Of a DNA stretch of 64,000 bases, positions 7,302 through 16,086 are shown piece after piece. The notes beneath the pieces were generated by a model. The model ran no database searches and was not told the DNA's origin. It worked only from the letters and a program-made list of their open reading frames with translations. The position numbers and the translations under genes were made by a program. The DNA is taken from assembly GCF_026427355.1 (NCBI RefSeq), contig NZ_CP102666.1, forward strand, positions 243,738 to 307,737. The letters are read 5' to 3'. Each line of letters opens with the position of its first letter. The first letter of the stretch is position 1. The DNA comes from Sphingobium sp. JS3065 (GTDB taxonomy: Bacteria; Pseudomonadota; Alphaproteobacteria; Sphingomonadales; Sphingomonadaceae).

Positions 7302-7361
7302 CGTCACCTTGGTGATCGCGGCGGGATGGACTTCGCTGCGGACGAAGGCGGGAAGCGGTAT
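7302..7361 (-). pseudogene. 5' end of the HATPase-type gene, start codon changed to ATA
   Basis: Twenty codons read PLPAFVRSEVHPAAITKVT after an ATA codon at 7361. AAGGAGG stands eight bases before that codon, exactly where a start is expected, so the original ATG has probably mutated to ATA. The frame continues across the insertion into the fragment at 5862-5949. This part is the conserved N-terminus of the ATPase family. Confidence 0.55.
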
Positions 7362-7396
7362 TGGGGGACCTCCTTGAAGCGGACTTGCTCCCCCGG

Positions 7397-7418
7397 TCCC
7401 CCTCCCTCTTCCCTCTCC
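7397..7418 (-). promoter_or_regulatory. purine-rich leader tract (copy 6)
   Basis: Twenty-two uninterrupted plus-strand pyrimidines, 36-57 bases before the lost start of the ATPase gene. The leader has outlived its gene. Confidence 0.4.
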
Positions 7419-7514
7419 AACCGACCCCGCCGCCGTTCGGCCGGACCGTATGCCCGGGACGTGTTTCGCCCCGCAGTGTCATTGCACGACCGTGCGAGGC
7501 CGCTGAATCTTGGC

Positions 7515-8045
7515 CTAGCGGATCACGGCGCAAGCGATGCGGTCGCCCGCGCCGCCGATCGGCTGGGTCATATAATCGTCAGCGTTGGCATGAATGACAA
7601 GGGCCGAGCCGTCGCTGTCCTTGAGCGCGGGCCGACCGTCGCGGTTGTCGACGGAGACCAGGGCGGAATAGACTTCCGCGCTCGCGCTTCCGTCAGCATG
7701 GACGAAGAGATTGGGGAGATCGCCCGCGTCATTGGCGCCTTCGACAAGGAAGCCATGTACGATCGGCTTGGTGGAATGGACATGGCCTCCGGCGCTCTTG
7801 AAAGCTGCATCACCGCAGTCCGCCTTCTCGTGGAAGTGCATGCCGTGCCATCCGGCCGGGAGACCATGTCCCTCGACCCGCAGGATCACACCTTTCGGCG
7901 CGGACGTGACCGTGATCCTTCCCAGCTCCTGACCGGCGCCACTATAGAGTACGCCCGGCTGGCGATCGGCGGCAGCGGGCTGCGCCTGCGCAAGTCCCGA
8001 GGTGGCAGCGAGGATGAGAGCGGGCAGGATGCGAGTCATGAACAT
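7515..8045 (-). CDS. sodC: periplasmic copper-zinc superoxide dismutase
   Basis: Converts superoxide to oxygen and hydrogen peroxide in the periplasm. The 176-residue protein starts with a signal peptide (TRILPALILAATSGLAQAQ). The metal site is visible: GMHFHEKADC with two His ligands and the first disulfide Cys, GGHVHSTKP, NLFVHADGSA, and SALVIHANADDY, with the second Cys in RIACAVIR at the end. The ATG at 8045 was chosen because AGGAG precedes it by six bases; two residues later is another ATG. It is cargo among plasmid backbone genes. Confidence 0.93.
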   Translation of the reverse strand: MFMTRILPALILAATSGLAQAQPAAADRQPGVLYSGAGQELGRITVTSAPKGVILRVEGHGLPAGWHGMHFHEKADCGDAAFKSAGGHVHSTKPIVHGFLVEGANDAGDLPNLFVHADGSASAEVYSALVSVDNRDGRPALKDSDGSALVIHANADDYMTQPIGGAGDRIACAVIR

Positions 8046-8364
8046 GGGTTTCTCCTTTTCCAAGGCGGCCGTACCTGCAATTGCATCTTCCGCGCAAATC
8101 GGGTGTCCGTCCATGAGCTGTGTCGTTGACGGGATACCGTTGAAGCAGCGGAACGGAAGATCGCGTCCGATGGCCGGGAATCTGCTTTCCCGAAACACGG
8201 ATGGGATTTCCGGCAGGGAAATCGGTAAGTGACACCGGCCTTGATGATGAAGGCCATGCTGTCCTTGCCGGGGATCTCGACGACGACCACGTGGCGCGAC
8301 TGGAAGAGATTGAGCGGGTTGCCGGCGATACACGCACGATCTTCGGGTCATGCGCCACCTCATA
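8046..8364. other. intergenic stretch with a possible gene remnant
   Basis: A minus-strand frame from about 8290 reads HVVVVEIPGKDSMAFIIKAG, which looks protein-like, but it runs into the sodC leader without a recognisable end. I could not assign it to a family; it may be the remnant of a gene lost when sodC arrived. Confidence 0.3.
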
Positions 8365-8784
8365 TCAGTCGATGGCGCTGAATATCTCCGTCGCCTCGAC
8401 GTGGTCGCCCGCGAAGTCACGCAGCCTGTGGAAGACCTCTACGATGTGATCGTCCTCGACCTCAAACGAGAGATGCGAGAAGGTGAACAGGGTGGCGACG
8501 ATGCCGGCGGCGTCTGCGGACAGCATGCCTGTATAGCCATTGCCCTGGCAGCAGATTCGGTAGGTCTCCTGCCCCGCAGGCGCAAGATAGAGCGGGCGGC
8601 CGCCGGCTTCGAGGAACTTCCAGTAGCCACCGCGATAATCAGGAGAGAGCAGACTGAGGAAATTGTAGACCATCGTCTCGGCCATGAAGAAATGGCAGCG
8701 TCCGAAGAGAGCCGGCAGGAAGGCGCTGCGCCGGTGTTCGGGCACGATGGTGACGGCTTCTGGCGCGCTGATGGGGAGTGACAT
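8365..8784 (-). CDS. klcA: antirestriction protein of the ArdB/KlcA family
   Basis: A 139-residue protein that protects incoming plasmid DNA by inhibiting type I restriction enzymes. Family features in order: PEHRRSAFLPALFGRCHFF, ETMVYNFLSLLSPDYRGGYW, GNGYTGMLSADAAGIVATL, and LRDFAGDHVEATEIFSAID at the end. The start at 8784 was chosen because AGGAG stands nine bases upstream and the family begins there; the longer frame adds 22 unrelated residues. It appears intact, unlike the ArdC genes further on. Confidence 0.9.
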   Translation of the reverse strand: MSLPISAPEAVTIVPEHRRSAFLPALFGRCHFFMAETMVYNFLSLLSPDYRGGYWKFLEAGGRPLYLAPAGQETYRICCQGNGYTGMLSADAAGIVATLFTFSHLSFEVEDDHIVEVFHRLRDFAGDHVEATEIFSAID

Positions 8785-8849
8785 GGCGGGGCTCCTGGCA
8801 TGAGGGAATGGCCTGCGGGCGAACTCGCACCGGAGGACCTGCGGCCTCA

Positions 8850-8862
8850 CCCCCCCTCTTCT
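8850..8862 (-). promoter_or_regulatory. purine-rich leader tract (copy 7)
   Basis: Pyrimidine run on the plus strand 66-78 bases before the klcA start. Confidence 0.35.
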
Positions 8863-9189
8863 TGTCCGCGCCCGAGGCGCTGCATGGATGAAAAAGCCGC
8901 GGTCTGGGCCGGTTCAGCTATACTATAACGCGGATGCGGATGGCAGCGGCTGGTTCCGCTCGTCGAGTCCACTGGATTGGTGAACGAGAAGAGCGCCTCG
9001 GCGATTTGTGCAGCGGCGCTGTCGCAGGACTTGTGGAGACACCAAAGCAGCGTGCGCGGGTCGTACAGCTCGGGATACACGGCCTTGGGGAATGACGGCC
9101 GGTCCGGTCGCACCGCCACGCAGAGCGAGATCCGCCCGCTCGACGCATCCTGGTTCCTGACGCTCGCGCCCGATGCCACGCAGGGTGTG
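8863..9189. other. no recognisable gene
   Basis: Open frames on both strands cross this stretch (for example a minus frame with KAVYPELYDPRTLLWCLHKS), but none matches a family I know and none has a good start site. Confidence 0.35.
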
Positions 9190-9600
9190 CGAACCGCGCG
9201 CCGCTGGTGACCAAAAGCCTGCGCCTGGTCGATCCCGCAGATGCCACCAAGCTGGTGGGCTCAGTCTATGAAGCTCGCGCCGCGTCGGTGCTGCAAACGC
9301 AAGGGGGGCACGAGCCTCAAGCACCGGATCGTGCCTGCGCAGTCGGTCCAACTGGTTAACCTGCTCGCGCTCCGCCAAGGTCGGCAAGGTCGGGTTGACG
9401 ATCGAAGATCTGTCCGGGGAAACCAATGGACATAGCGCCGGTGCTCGACCCCCCTCACCTGTTACCTGCTGCTCGTCGGCAACGACAACGACGTCATCGC
9501 CCGCCATTGCCGCATCGGGCGAGGCATGCGATCGGTCATCGACAATGACAGCCATATCCTCGTCTGTCGATTGCGTATGCCAAGGCACTGGAGATCAAGG
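9190..9600 (+). pseudogene. decayed remnant resembling an esterase-like phytase domain
   Basis: Three pieces in different frames follow the order of the phytase-like (esterase-like activity) family: VTKSLRLVDPADATKLVGSV, then TSLKHRIVPAQSVQLVNLL, then LLLVGNDNDVIARHC and DNDSHILVCRLRMP. At least two frameshifts separate them and both ends are missing. It lies on the plus strand between minus-strand backbone genes. The assignment rests on remembered family patterns and should be tested by a frame-aware search. Confidence 0.4.
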
Positions 9601-9665
9601 CGCCGGTCGTTGAGCGCAACGTCGTTCACCTGGGCGCCGCATCGCCGTGAAGGCAACGCGCGGGA

Positions 9666-10361
9666 TCAGGTTCCGGCGGACAGGGGCGCGCTGAACCGGG
9701 CTGCATAGCTGTTCAGGCGACTGCGGATCTCGGTGGAAAAGAGATCGATATAGCTGTCGCTGAGGCCCCGAGACGCGCTGGGATGAGGAAAGCAGACAAC
9801 TTCGCAACGCTCAAAGCTCTGATATCCGACCTTGAAGCGGATCCCGTCGAACGGTCGCTGAACCGTCCTATAGGGGCTCACGCATTTGCCAACGACACCC
9901 TCGAACTTCTCAAGGGTTTCCGGGGCTTGCAGAGCGTCGATCAGTTTGCTTCCCATAAACAGGACCATGCGCGGTCTGAAATAGGCGACATGGCCCATGA
10001 AGTTCGCGGCTTGCTCGGGTTGCCACAGGAGCGTGTAATCACCGTTCATCCGGGGGTTCTGGGTATCGCACCAGTTCGTCTGGATTATGGATCTCTCAAA
10101 CGGTCCAGGGTTTTCATGGTCGAGCGGCCGGCCCCACAGGCTGAACCATTTTCTGATCCTTTTGTCATAGGGCCAATCCAGCGCCTCAGGACCATAGCGC
10201 AACTCCTTGTTGACGAAGGTGCATGAGATCGTGTCGTTGAAGGAGCTTCCGGCATTGGCGGCTCCATCGCCGCCCCATTCGTAGCCGCAGATCATCAATC
10301 CGCCTTGCTGCTCGGGCCATTCGGAATGGGCAATATTAAGCCTTTTCATGTAACCGTTCAT
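9666..10361 (-). CDS. conserved protein, possible uracil-DNA-glycosylase-like fold
   Basis: A 231-residue protein of unknown function. Several stretches are placed as in the uracil-DNA glycosylase superfamily: MICGYEWGGDG near the start, SIIQTNWCDTQNPRMNG in the middle, VLFMGSKLIDAL as a core strand and helix, and VVCFPHPSASRGLS near the end, where glycosylases carry HPS. This is an inference from motif order only. The start is uncertain; the ATG at 10361 was used, with another at 10349, and neither has a good ribosome site. It follows the PP-loop ATPase gene by 135 bases. Confidence 0.6.
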   Translation of the reverse strand: MNGYMKRLNIAHSEWPEQQGGLMICGYEWGGDGAANAGSSFNDTISCTFVNKELRYGPEALDWPYDKRIRKWFSLWGRPLDHENPGPFERSIIQTNWCDTQNPRMNGDYTLLWQPEQAANFMGHVAYFRPRMVLFMGSKLIDALQAPETLEKFEGVVGKCVSPYRTVQRPFDGIRFKVGYQSFERCEVVCFPHPSASRGLSDSYIDLFSTEIRSRLNSYAARFSAPLSAGT

Positions 10362-10496
10362 CCGTGGGACTATCGCGCGCACGGGAAATCCTGACACAGA
10401 CGACCATAGAAGATAAGGGAAATGTTGCGTAGCGCTCAGGCTTGAGGATATTGCGCACGATCGGCGCAGGCCCGGTTCCAGGGAGGTGCAATGGCT

Positions 10497-11453
10497 TCAT
10501 CTCGTGAGGCGACCGGCATTGAAAGTCTCCAGCCAGTCGGACATGGCAGGCCGCTCGGCCAGGGGCACGAGGGCGGCGATGTCCTGAAAGCGAACGAGAT
10601 CTGCAGGCGCATCGCGGATGATCGCGTCGATCTCGGTCTCGGGCAGCAGCGCCTCCGCGCGGATGAAATCGGTCATTCGGCCTGGGCGGGTCTTGGTCGA
10701 ACGGCGCCAAAGTCCCTCGACGGTGCGAAGGCGCGGCGCGGCACGGGCCTCGATGAGAACGATGAGCCGCAAGCACCAGGCGGGCAGCGTGCGGACTTCG
10801 TCAGGCTTCATGGCGCCACAGATGAAGCAACTTGACTTGGGCGGCACGGGAAGTCCGGCGGCCTCGATACGCGCGGTGCAAAGGGCGCGGTCCCAGCCCC
10901 ATTCGCGCAGAGGGTAACGGGTATCGAAGAGGTCGTTGGTGATCGAGGCGGCATGGGTGTAGCGGCGCGTGTCCTGCGGTGAGGCGTCGAACCCGATCAG
11001 ACGGACGACCTTCTGACCGCGCGACCAGGCGGCCTTGGCGGGAGTCCAGGATTTCAGGAACTTCTCCTGAGGCGCCGCCTTCCATTTCAGACTGCAGGAT
11101 TTGCCGCCAAGCGAAATACTCGGCAGGGTCGCGTTGGTGAGGACATTGGCGAGGATGTCGTAATAAGGAGGCCAATGCTTGAAGCGTCGGGGCACATAGC
11201 GGACCACCTCATAGGGAATGCCGCGCGCCGCCATCCAGGCGGCTATCATGACCTGGTAGTCGTAAGTTTCGGGCTTCTCGGCACCCGTGTCGGCGCTGAG
11301 CACGAGGTCAGGCGGAGTGCCGCGGCTTTCAAGTTCGACAAGCAGGGCAGTGCTGTCCACGCCCATGCCATATGCAAGGACGACCGGTGCCGGCGGGTGA
11401 ATCTGGATGGTACCGGGAATCCGCAGGAGCGAAGGAAAAGCGGTTGCGTTCAT
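10497..11453 (-). CDS. PP-loop ATPase of the PAPS reductase / DndC-like superfamily
   Basis: A 318-residue protein of the adenine-nucleotide alpha-hydrolase group. The ATP loop is VLAYGMGVDSTALLVEL near residue 30, followed by SADTGAEKPETYDY, typical of PAPS reductase-like enzymes. A Cys in GGKSCSLKWK and the pair in SSCFICGAMKPDEV could bind a metal or iron-sulfur cluster as in DndC, the DNA phosphorothioation enzyme. No other dnd genes are present, so the substrate is unknown. The ATG at 11453 has GGAG seven bases upstream. Such genes are common on phages and plasmids. Confidence 0.78.
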   Translation of the reverse strand: MNATAFPSLLRIPGTIQIHPPAPVVLAYGMGVDSTALLVELESRGTPPDLVLSADTGAEKPETYDYQVMIAAWMAARGIPYEVVRYVPRRFKHWPPYYDILANVLTNATLPSISLGGKSCSLKWKAAPQEKFLKSWTPAKAAWSRGQKVVRLIGFDASPQDTRRYTHAASITNDLFDTRYPLREWGWDRALCTARIEAAGLPVPPKSSCFICGAMKPDEVRTLPAWCLRLIVLIEARAAPRLRTVEGLWRRSTKTRPGRMTDFIRAEALLPETEIDAIIRDAPADLVRFQDIAALVPLAERPAMSDWLETFNAGRLTR

Positions 11454-11594
11454 GGGAAGACTCCGATCTCGCGCAGCCAATCTGCGCACCGAGCGCCGCC
11501 CATGCAGACGACGCGCACGACCGGGCTCCAGGATGAAAGATTGAGGTCGTGATGCGGCGGCTGCGCGCAGCGAACTTCGCGGCGTGGGTGTGTA

Positions 11595-12239
11595 TCACGC
11601 GACCAGGCGCGGCGCGTCTGGGGCGGATGCGGGAAGCCTCAATTCCTGACGAATGCGCGTTGCGAACTGCTCAGGTTCAAGGAGGTCCCGGACCGACGCC
11701 CAATAGTTGCGCTGACCAATATGGTCGTGCCGATCCTGCACTTTGCGAAAGCAGACCTCGCGGCCAGGTCCGAACGGACCAAGCGACAGCTGGACCCAGA
11801 TGCTCTCCCCGTGGAGCGTAACATCGCCCGAGACGGCGGGACCGGCCTTGTTTGAGCGAATGTCGAAACTGCCGTCCTCAAGGGCAAGAGCTGCTGCAAG
11901 ATGGCGCATGGCCGTCCGGCCTTGGGCATGGAAGAGGCGCTTGGCCGGTGCATCATAGGCGACCCCACGGACCGCCAGGATCTTGAGCATCGGCCTGCCG
12001 CGAAGTTCTTCGACCTGCGCGACACAGGCGCGGCGAAGATCCGCGTCGTCGGTCCGCTGTGCGCCGATCTGCGACAGGTGGCGCACAAGCAGAATGACGG
12101 CGGGGTCGGTTTCGACAGGAAGCCCGGCATTGCGGCAATCGGTGATGGCGGCCTGGATCGCGTGGAGCGAGGTCTCAATCGTGGCCAGTGCGCTCGGGTC
12201 TAAGGCCTGGCTGTAGCGGAAGGTGACATCGTAGCTCAT
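11595..12239 (-). CDS. conserved plasmid protein, 214 aa
   Basis: Function unknown. It starts MSYDVTFRYSQALDPSALAT, with GGAGG before the ATG, and has a helical N-terminal third followed by a mixed region (SFDIRSNKAGPAVSGDVTLH) that looks beta-rich. Composition and codon use match the neighbouring backbone genes. A purine-rich leader lies 42-64 bases upstream. It is 141 bases upstream of the PP-loop ATPase gene and on the same strand, so the two may be cotranscribed. Confidence 0.65.
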   Translation of the reverse strand: MSYDVTFRYSQALDPSALATIETSLHAIQAAITDCRNAGLPVETDPAVILLVRHLSQIGAQRTDDADLRRACVAQVEELRGRPMLKILAVRGVAYDAPAKRLFHAQGRTAMRHLAAALALEDGSFDIRSNKAGPAVSGDVTLHGESIWVQLSLGPFGPGREVCFRKVQDRHDHIGQRNYWASVRDLLEPEQFATRIRQELRLPASAPDAPRLVA

Positions 12240-12280
12240 GGCGTCCTCCGGAAATTTGAGCGGTGCATTCGCTCGCGCAC

Positions 12281-12303
12281 TCCTTCCCCCTCCCCTTTTC
12301 CCC
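12281..12303 (-). promoter_or_regulatory. purine-rich leader tract (copy 8)
   Basis: Twenty-three uninterrupted plus-strand pyrimidines, 42-64 bases before the start at 12239. One of the best examples of the shared leader. Confidence 0.45.
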
Positions 12304-12603
12304 GGGTACCGCCTGAATGGCGACATCACCTGCTGAAGACTTGATAGCCACCGTTCCGATGCCGTCGGCGACATGCCGAGGCGCAAACACGGAGAACCGA
12401 CAGGTGGCGAGCGCCCTCTCCGAGCCAGTTTGTGGCGGGTGGTTCGACCAGGTGGGCGCCAATCACGGCAACGTCCGTGAAGCTTATGCCGCGCGTCGGC
12501 GTCCGCCACGTCCATGGGCGCGCCCAAAACAGCCGTCCCTTGCGACTGACTGATTAATCCTCGGGATGCGAAACGGCCTCGTCGAACGACAGGATGAAGA
12601 TCG
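12304..12603. other. no intact gene; possible C-terminal scrap next to IS21
   Basis: On the minus strand the last bases before the IS21 end read VDTIFILSFDEAVSHPED and stop at about 12555, which looks like the tail of a protein whose body was lost at the insertion. I cannot identify it. It is not the missing end of ardC. Confidence 0.3.
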
Positions 12604-12766
12604 TGTCAACGCCGGGATAAAAACGGGCCAGGCACCGGTTTAAAATGGGGCCAGTTGGTTTGAACAAAAAGCCCCAAGGTTGAGGCTGGGCAGCATCGGC
12701 AGCGGGGAAGCGGCTGGAGCGGAGCGGAAGCCGATTTCCCGCTGCCGATGGCCGCCCGTTCTTAGG

Positions 12767-13582
12767 TCATTTATCCTCCCCCTTGTCCTTCTGGCGCTTG
12801 CGGCTGCTGGCGAGACGGAAGCTGTCACCATTCATCTCGAGAATGTGGACGTGGTGTGTCAGCCGGTCGAGCAGGGCGCCGGTCAGGCGTTCGGAGCCGA
12901 ACACCGATGTCCATTCATCGAAGGGCAGATTGCTGGTGATCAGCGTGCTGCCGCGTTCATAGCGCTGGCTGAGTACCTCGAACAGCAACTCGCCGCCCAC
13001 GGCGGTGAATGGTACATATCCCAACTCGTCGAGGATCAGCAGCTTTACAGATGCCAGATGCTTTTGCAGGCTGCGCAAGCGACGCTCGTCGCGAGCCTCC
13101 ATCAGGTCATGGACCAACGCCGCGGCCGTTGTGAAGGCCACGCTGTGCCCTTTCTGGCACGCAGCCAGTCCTAGCGCGAGGGCGGTGTGGGTCTTACCGG
13201 TGCCGCTGGGGCCCAGCGCAATGACATTACGCCGCCGCTCGATCCATTCACCGCGCGCCAGTTCCAGAACCAAGGCCTTGTTCAGTGATGGCTGGGCTGC
13301 AAAGTCGAAGGTGTCAAAGCTCTTGGTGTGCGGGAAGCGAGCCATGCGGATACGGCGCTCCACCATCCGGCGCTCGCGATCAATCCGTTCAAGTTCGCAC
13401 AGGCGCAGCAGATAGCGGGGGTAATCGGCCCGATCCTGCGCGGCCTCGAAGGCGACCTTCTCATACTCGCGCACAAAGGTGGGCAGCTTGAGCGCTTTGA
13501 GATGGTTGGCCAGTAGTACAGCGGGCGGCACGCTGGTGGGTTCGGCCTCGATGGCTGGCAGCGGCATCATGGGATCACTCAT
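12767..13582 (-). CDS. istB: IS21 helper ATPase IstB
   Basis: A 271-residue AAA+ ATPase related to DnaC that assists the IstA transposase in choosing and capturing the target. Walker A is GPSGTGKTHTALALG, Walker B is LLILDELGYVPF, and the C-terminal part carries LITSNLPFDEWTSVFG and DRLTHHVHILEM. The N-terminal helical domain starts after the ATG at 13582. This ATG overlaps the end of istA by four bases, the translational coupling normal for IS21. It appears complete. Confidence 0.94.
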   Translation of the reverse strand: MSDPMMPLPAIEAEPTSVPPAVLLANHLKALKLPTFVREYEKVAFEAAQDRADYPRYLLRLCELERIDRERRMVERRIRMARFPHTKSFDTFDFAAQPSLNKALVLELARGEWIERRRNVIALGPSGTGKTHTALALGLAACQKGHSVAFTTAAALVHDLMEARDERRLRSLQKHLASVKLLILDELGYVPFTAVGGELLFEVLSQRYERGSTLITSNLPFDEWTSVFGSERLTGALLDRLTHHVHILEMNGDSFRLASSRKRQKDKGEDK

Positions 13583-15099
13583 GCTGCCACTCCCGTCGCT
13601 GGAGTGCCTGCCTGCGAGAGCAGGCCCATGTAGGTGCGCGGATCGGTACGCCCGACATTCGCGCGCGGCAAATGCGGGTAAAATTGCAGATCGAGGCGCG
13701 GCACACGCTGTTCGAGGCGGGCCAGCGCGATCATCTTGATCGCATCGAAGCTGATTGCCCCCATCTCCAGCGCGCGGGCCACTGCCCATTCCACCAGGGA
13801 CTGCTCGAAGCGTTCGCATAGCCGCAGCACCTGGATGAACTCGCGCCGTCCCTCTTTGCCGCTGCGCGCCTCCATCAGTCGTCGGATGCGATGCATCGGT
13901 TCAGCCAGCACCCAGCCATCGAGCGGCGCTGCCTGATCAAGCGCGCGGGGTTTCTGTTCTAACAGCGCCAGATAGTGCAGCGGGTTGGCAATGAAGTCCT
14001 CCCGCTCATAGCTGCGCGGATGCACTGCGATCAGCTCCCCGCCACAGATGATCGCAACCCGATCGACATAGCCTTTGATTACGACCTCCTGGTGGGCATA
14101 GGCCGTCGGCACCGAATAATCATTGGTACGATAGCGCACCAGCGACATCGACGAGGCCCGCCCCGTCACCATATGGCAGGGATCGAACGGCACCGCCGGT
14201 AGCGGCATAAAGGCCGCCAGATCAGCCACCAGCCTGTCACCGATGCTGCGCTCATGCCCGCGCAAGATGGCCTGTCGTCGCTCCATGCATTGTTCGACAA
14301 AGCGCGCGTTCAGCGCATCAAAGCTGGGCGCCTCTGGCCTCGGCACCATGAAGTGGCGCCGGGAATAACCGACCAGCCCCTCGACCTTGCCCTTGTCGTT
14401 ACCCTTGCCGGGGCGCCCGAATTTGTCTTCGAACAGGTAATGGCTCTGGAGGGTCGAGAACATCCGGCTGCGCTCGCGCTTCCCGTCGCCCAGGATCTGC
14501 GCCACTGCCAGCTTGGTGTTGTCATACAGGATCGACTGCGGGATGCCGCCGAAGAAGGCAAAGGCCGCCACGTGCCCTTCGCAAAATGCCTCAGCCACCT
14601 CGGCAGGATAGGCTTTAACGAACGGCGCATCGCTGTGCGGCAGGTCCATGCAGAAATAGTGGAACCGCACCAACTTGCCGTCGATGATCCCGTCCGCCTC
14701 ACCAAAATCCACCTGCGCATGCCCCGGCTTGTGGCTCAATGGTATGAACACCTCGCGGCTGCGCAACTTGGCGCCCGCCACATAGTCGCGAACAATGGTG
14801 ATGCCGCCGGTGAAGCCATGTTCATCGCGCAGACGCTCGAAAATACGCGCGGCAGTGTGTCGCTGTTTGATGTGAACCTTGCGGTCATCCACCAGGATTT
14901 GGTCAATGATGTCGGTAAATCCGGACAGCTTGCGGCTGTAGGTTTGCCCGCTCCGGCCGTGCGCTGCTGGCTCTGGAAAGCACAGCATCTTGTCGACGGT
15001 CTTGCGATTGATCCCAAAATACCGGGCGGCAGCGCGACGGCTCATCCCGTCAATCAGCACGGCGCGGCGGACCTTCTGATAAAGCTCCACTCTCTTCAT
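13579..15099 (-). CDS. istA: IS21 transposase IstA
   Basis: A 506-residue DDE transposase. The N-terminus has a helix-turn-helix (MSRRAAARYFGINRKTVDKM) for binding the element ends. The catalytic core has the first Asp in HAQVDFGEADGI, the second in QSILYDNTKLAV and the Glu in NDKGKVEGLVGYSRRHFMVP. A C-terminal beta-rich domain follows (RYRTNDYSVPTAYAHQEV). Length and motifs are normal, so the element could still be active. Confidence 0.95.
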   Translation of the reverse strand: MKRVELYQKVRRAVLIDGMSRRAAARYFGINRKTVDKMLCFPEPAAHGRSGQTYSRKLSGFTDIIDQILVDDRKVHIKQRHTAARIFERLRDEHGFTGGITIVRDYVAGAKLRSREVFIPLSHKPGHAQVDFGEADGIIDGKLVRFHYFCMDLPHSDAPFVKAYPAEVAEAFCEGHVAAFAFFGGIPQSILYDNTKLAVAQILGDGKRERSRMFSTLQSHYLFEDKFGRPGKGNDKGKVEGLVGYSRRHFMVPRPEAPSFDALNARFVEQCMERRQAILRGHERSIGDRLVADLAAFMPLPAVPFDPCHMVTGRASSMSLVRYRTNDYSVPTAYAHQEVVIKGYVDRVAIICGGELIAVHPRSYEREDFIANPLHYLALLEQKPRALDQAAPLDGWVLAEPMHRIRRLMEARSGKEGRREFIQVLRLCERFEQSLVEWAVARALEMGAISFDAIKMIALARLEQRVPRLDLQFYPHLPRANVGRTDPRTYMGLLSQAGTPATGVAA

Positions 15100-15199
15100 C
15101 CTCCACCTCCGCCCAAAAACGGAGGTCTAGCAGGACTGGCCCCTTTTTAATCCGGTGAGACTGGCCGATCCGTGGCCCCTTTTATTCCCGGTGTTCTCA

Positions 15200-15635
15200 C
15201 CGGTTCAATAGGCGCATAGAAATAGGCGGGCAATCCGTCCACCTGGTCGGCATTGAAGACGATGTAATGGCGCAGAAAGCGGATGTTGCGCTCGACCGAT
15301 CGCCCGGTTTCCGGGTGCTGCTCCTGTTTCTTGAAGGAGGAATAATAGACCGAGACCGCCCCGGTTTCGCCGCGACGGACGTTGCCGCCAAGCGCCTCGG
15401 CCTGGCGATATGTCATCCAGTAACGCGAGCGGTAGCCTTCGGCATCGCCCAGTGCCCAAAGATACAATGTATTGACACCACTGTATGGAGTGCCGCAGTG
15501 ACGAAGCGGTCGACCGCCTGCGCCGTTGCAGCGCCAGGGACGCGACCAAGGCGGCACGCCCTCTTCAAGCTTGCGAATGATGAGATCGGTGATTTCGGCG
15601 GCAACATCGCGGCTGGAGCGCTTGAGCTGGTTCAT
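15200..15635 (-). pseudogene. ardC: ardC antirestriction gene, 5' part, cut by IS21
   Basis: ArdC proteins carry an N-terminal single-strand-DNA-binding domain and a C-terminal zinc metalloprotease-like domain, and protect entering DNA from restriction. Only the first domain is here: SRDVAAEITDLIIRKLEEGV, PPWSRPW, GVNTLYLWALGDAEGY, RYWMTYRQAEALGGNVRRGE and HYIVFNADQVDGLPAYFYAP. The family sequence stops at the IS21 end at 15200; the frame runs on 18 codons into the element. The protease-like half is nowhere in the window. The ATG at 15635 fits the family start. Confidence 0.82.
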
Positions 15636-15691
15636 GGAGGTTCTCGACGCTGATGGAGCTGGGCCCATCCCGCTCCCCTTCGTCGTGATTG

Positions 15692-15710
15692 CTCCCCCTC
15701 ACCTTTTCCC
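15692..15710 (-). promoter_or_regulatory. purine-rich leader tract (copy 9)
   Basis: Pyrimidine run with a single A at 15701, 57-75 bases before the ardC start. Confidence 0.35.
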
Positions 15711-15823
15711 GGATAGTTCTCATTCGGTCGCGGGGGCGAGCGCGCGTTGAGCACCGCTATTCGCTTCGAACCGCTCAGCCGTGCATCGGCGGCGGCAAGT
15801 GGCGTCCTTGCGGGCACGGTCGA

Positions 15824-16072
15824 TCAGTTAGCGCCGCCATCGCCAGCGGAAGCGCTCATATCGTCGATCGAATGGCGTTTTCCGTTTCCCCTGATCTTCC
15901 ATATGCCGCTGATCTCGTCTCAGGATCCTCCGGACCGACCGGCCGTGAGGTCCGCCCGGCCATCGGGCATCAGCCTGAGACGAAGCTTACCTCCATATGC
16001 GGCACCAAGATGCTGGAGGACGTCAGCCGGTAAGGCAAGCTCACTCATCACCCCGATCGTTAAAGTGGTCAT
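15824..16072 (-). pseudogene. AbrB-type antitoxin remnant with an internal stop
   Basis: From an ATG at 16072 the frame reads LPADVLQHLGAAYGGKLRLR and MPDGRADL, then meets TGA at 15920-15922 (codon 51), after which the same frame continues DEISGIWKIRGNGKRHSIDD to a stop at 15824. It aligns along its length with the intact AbrB antitoxin at 17458-17733. No toxin gene lies downstream of it. It is probably an inactivated antitoxin left behind when its toxin was lost. Confidence 0.6.
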
Positions 16073-16086
16073 GCAATGGCATCCAT

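Larger units (their letters stand above)
12604..15199. mobile_element. IS21-family insertion sequence
   Basis: A 2.6-kb element with istA and istB on the minus strand. The ends are imperfect inverted repeats that start with TG: TGTCAACGCCGGGATAAAAA at the left and TGAGAACACCGGGAATAAAA on the opposite strand at the right, each followed by GGGCCA, with further GGGGCCA repeats inside. This is the usual end structure of IS21. The flanking bases do not show a target duplication, and the ardC gene cut at the right end does not resume at the left, so a deletion or rearrangement followed insertion. Confidence 0.85.

Noticed and set aside
10497..11453. A DNA phosphorothioation (Dnd) system
   Set aside because: Only a DndC-like ATPase is present; no dndB, dndD, dndE or restriction partner is in the window.
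12596..15207. Target duplication around the IS21 element
   Set aside because: The bases next to the two ends (GATCG and CCGGT) do not match at any length from four to eight.
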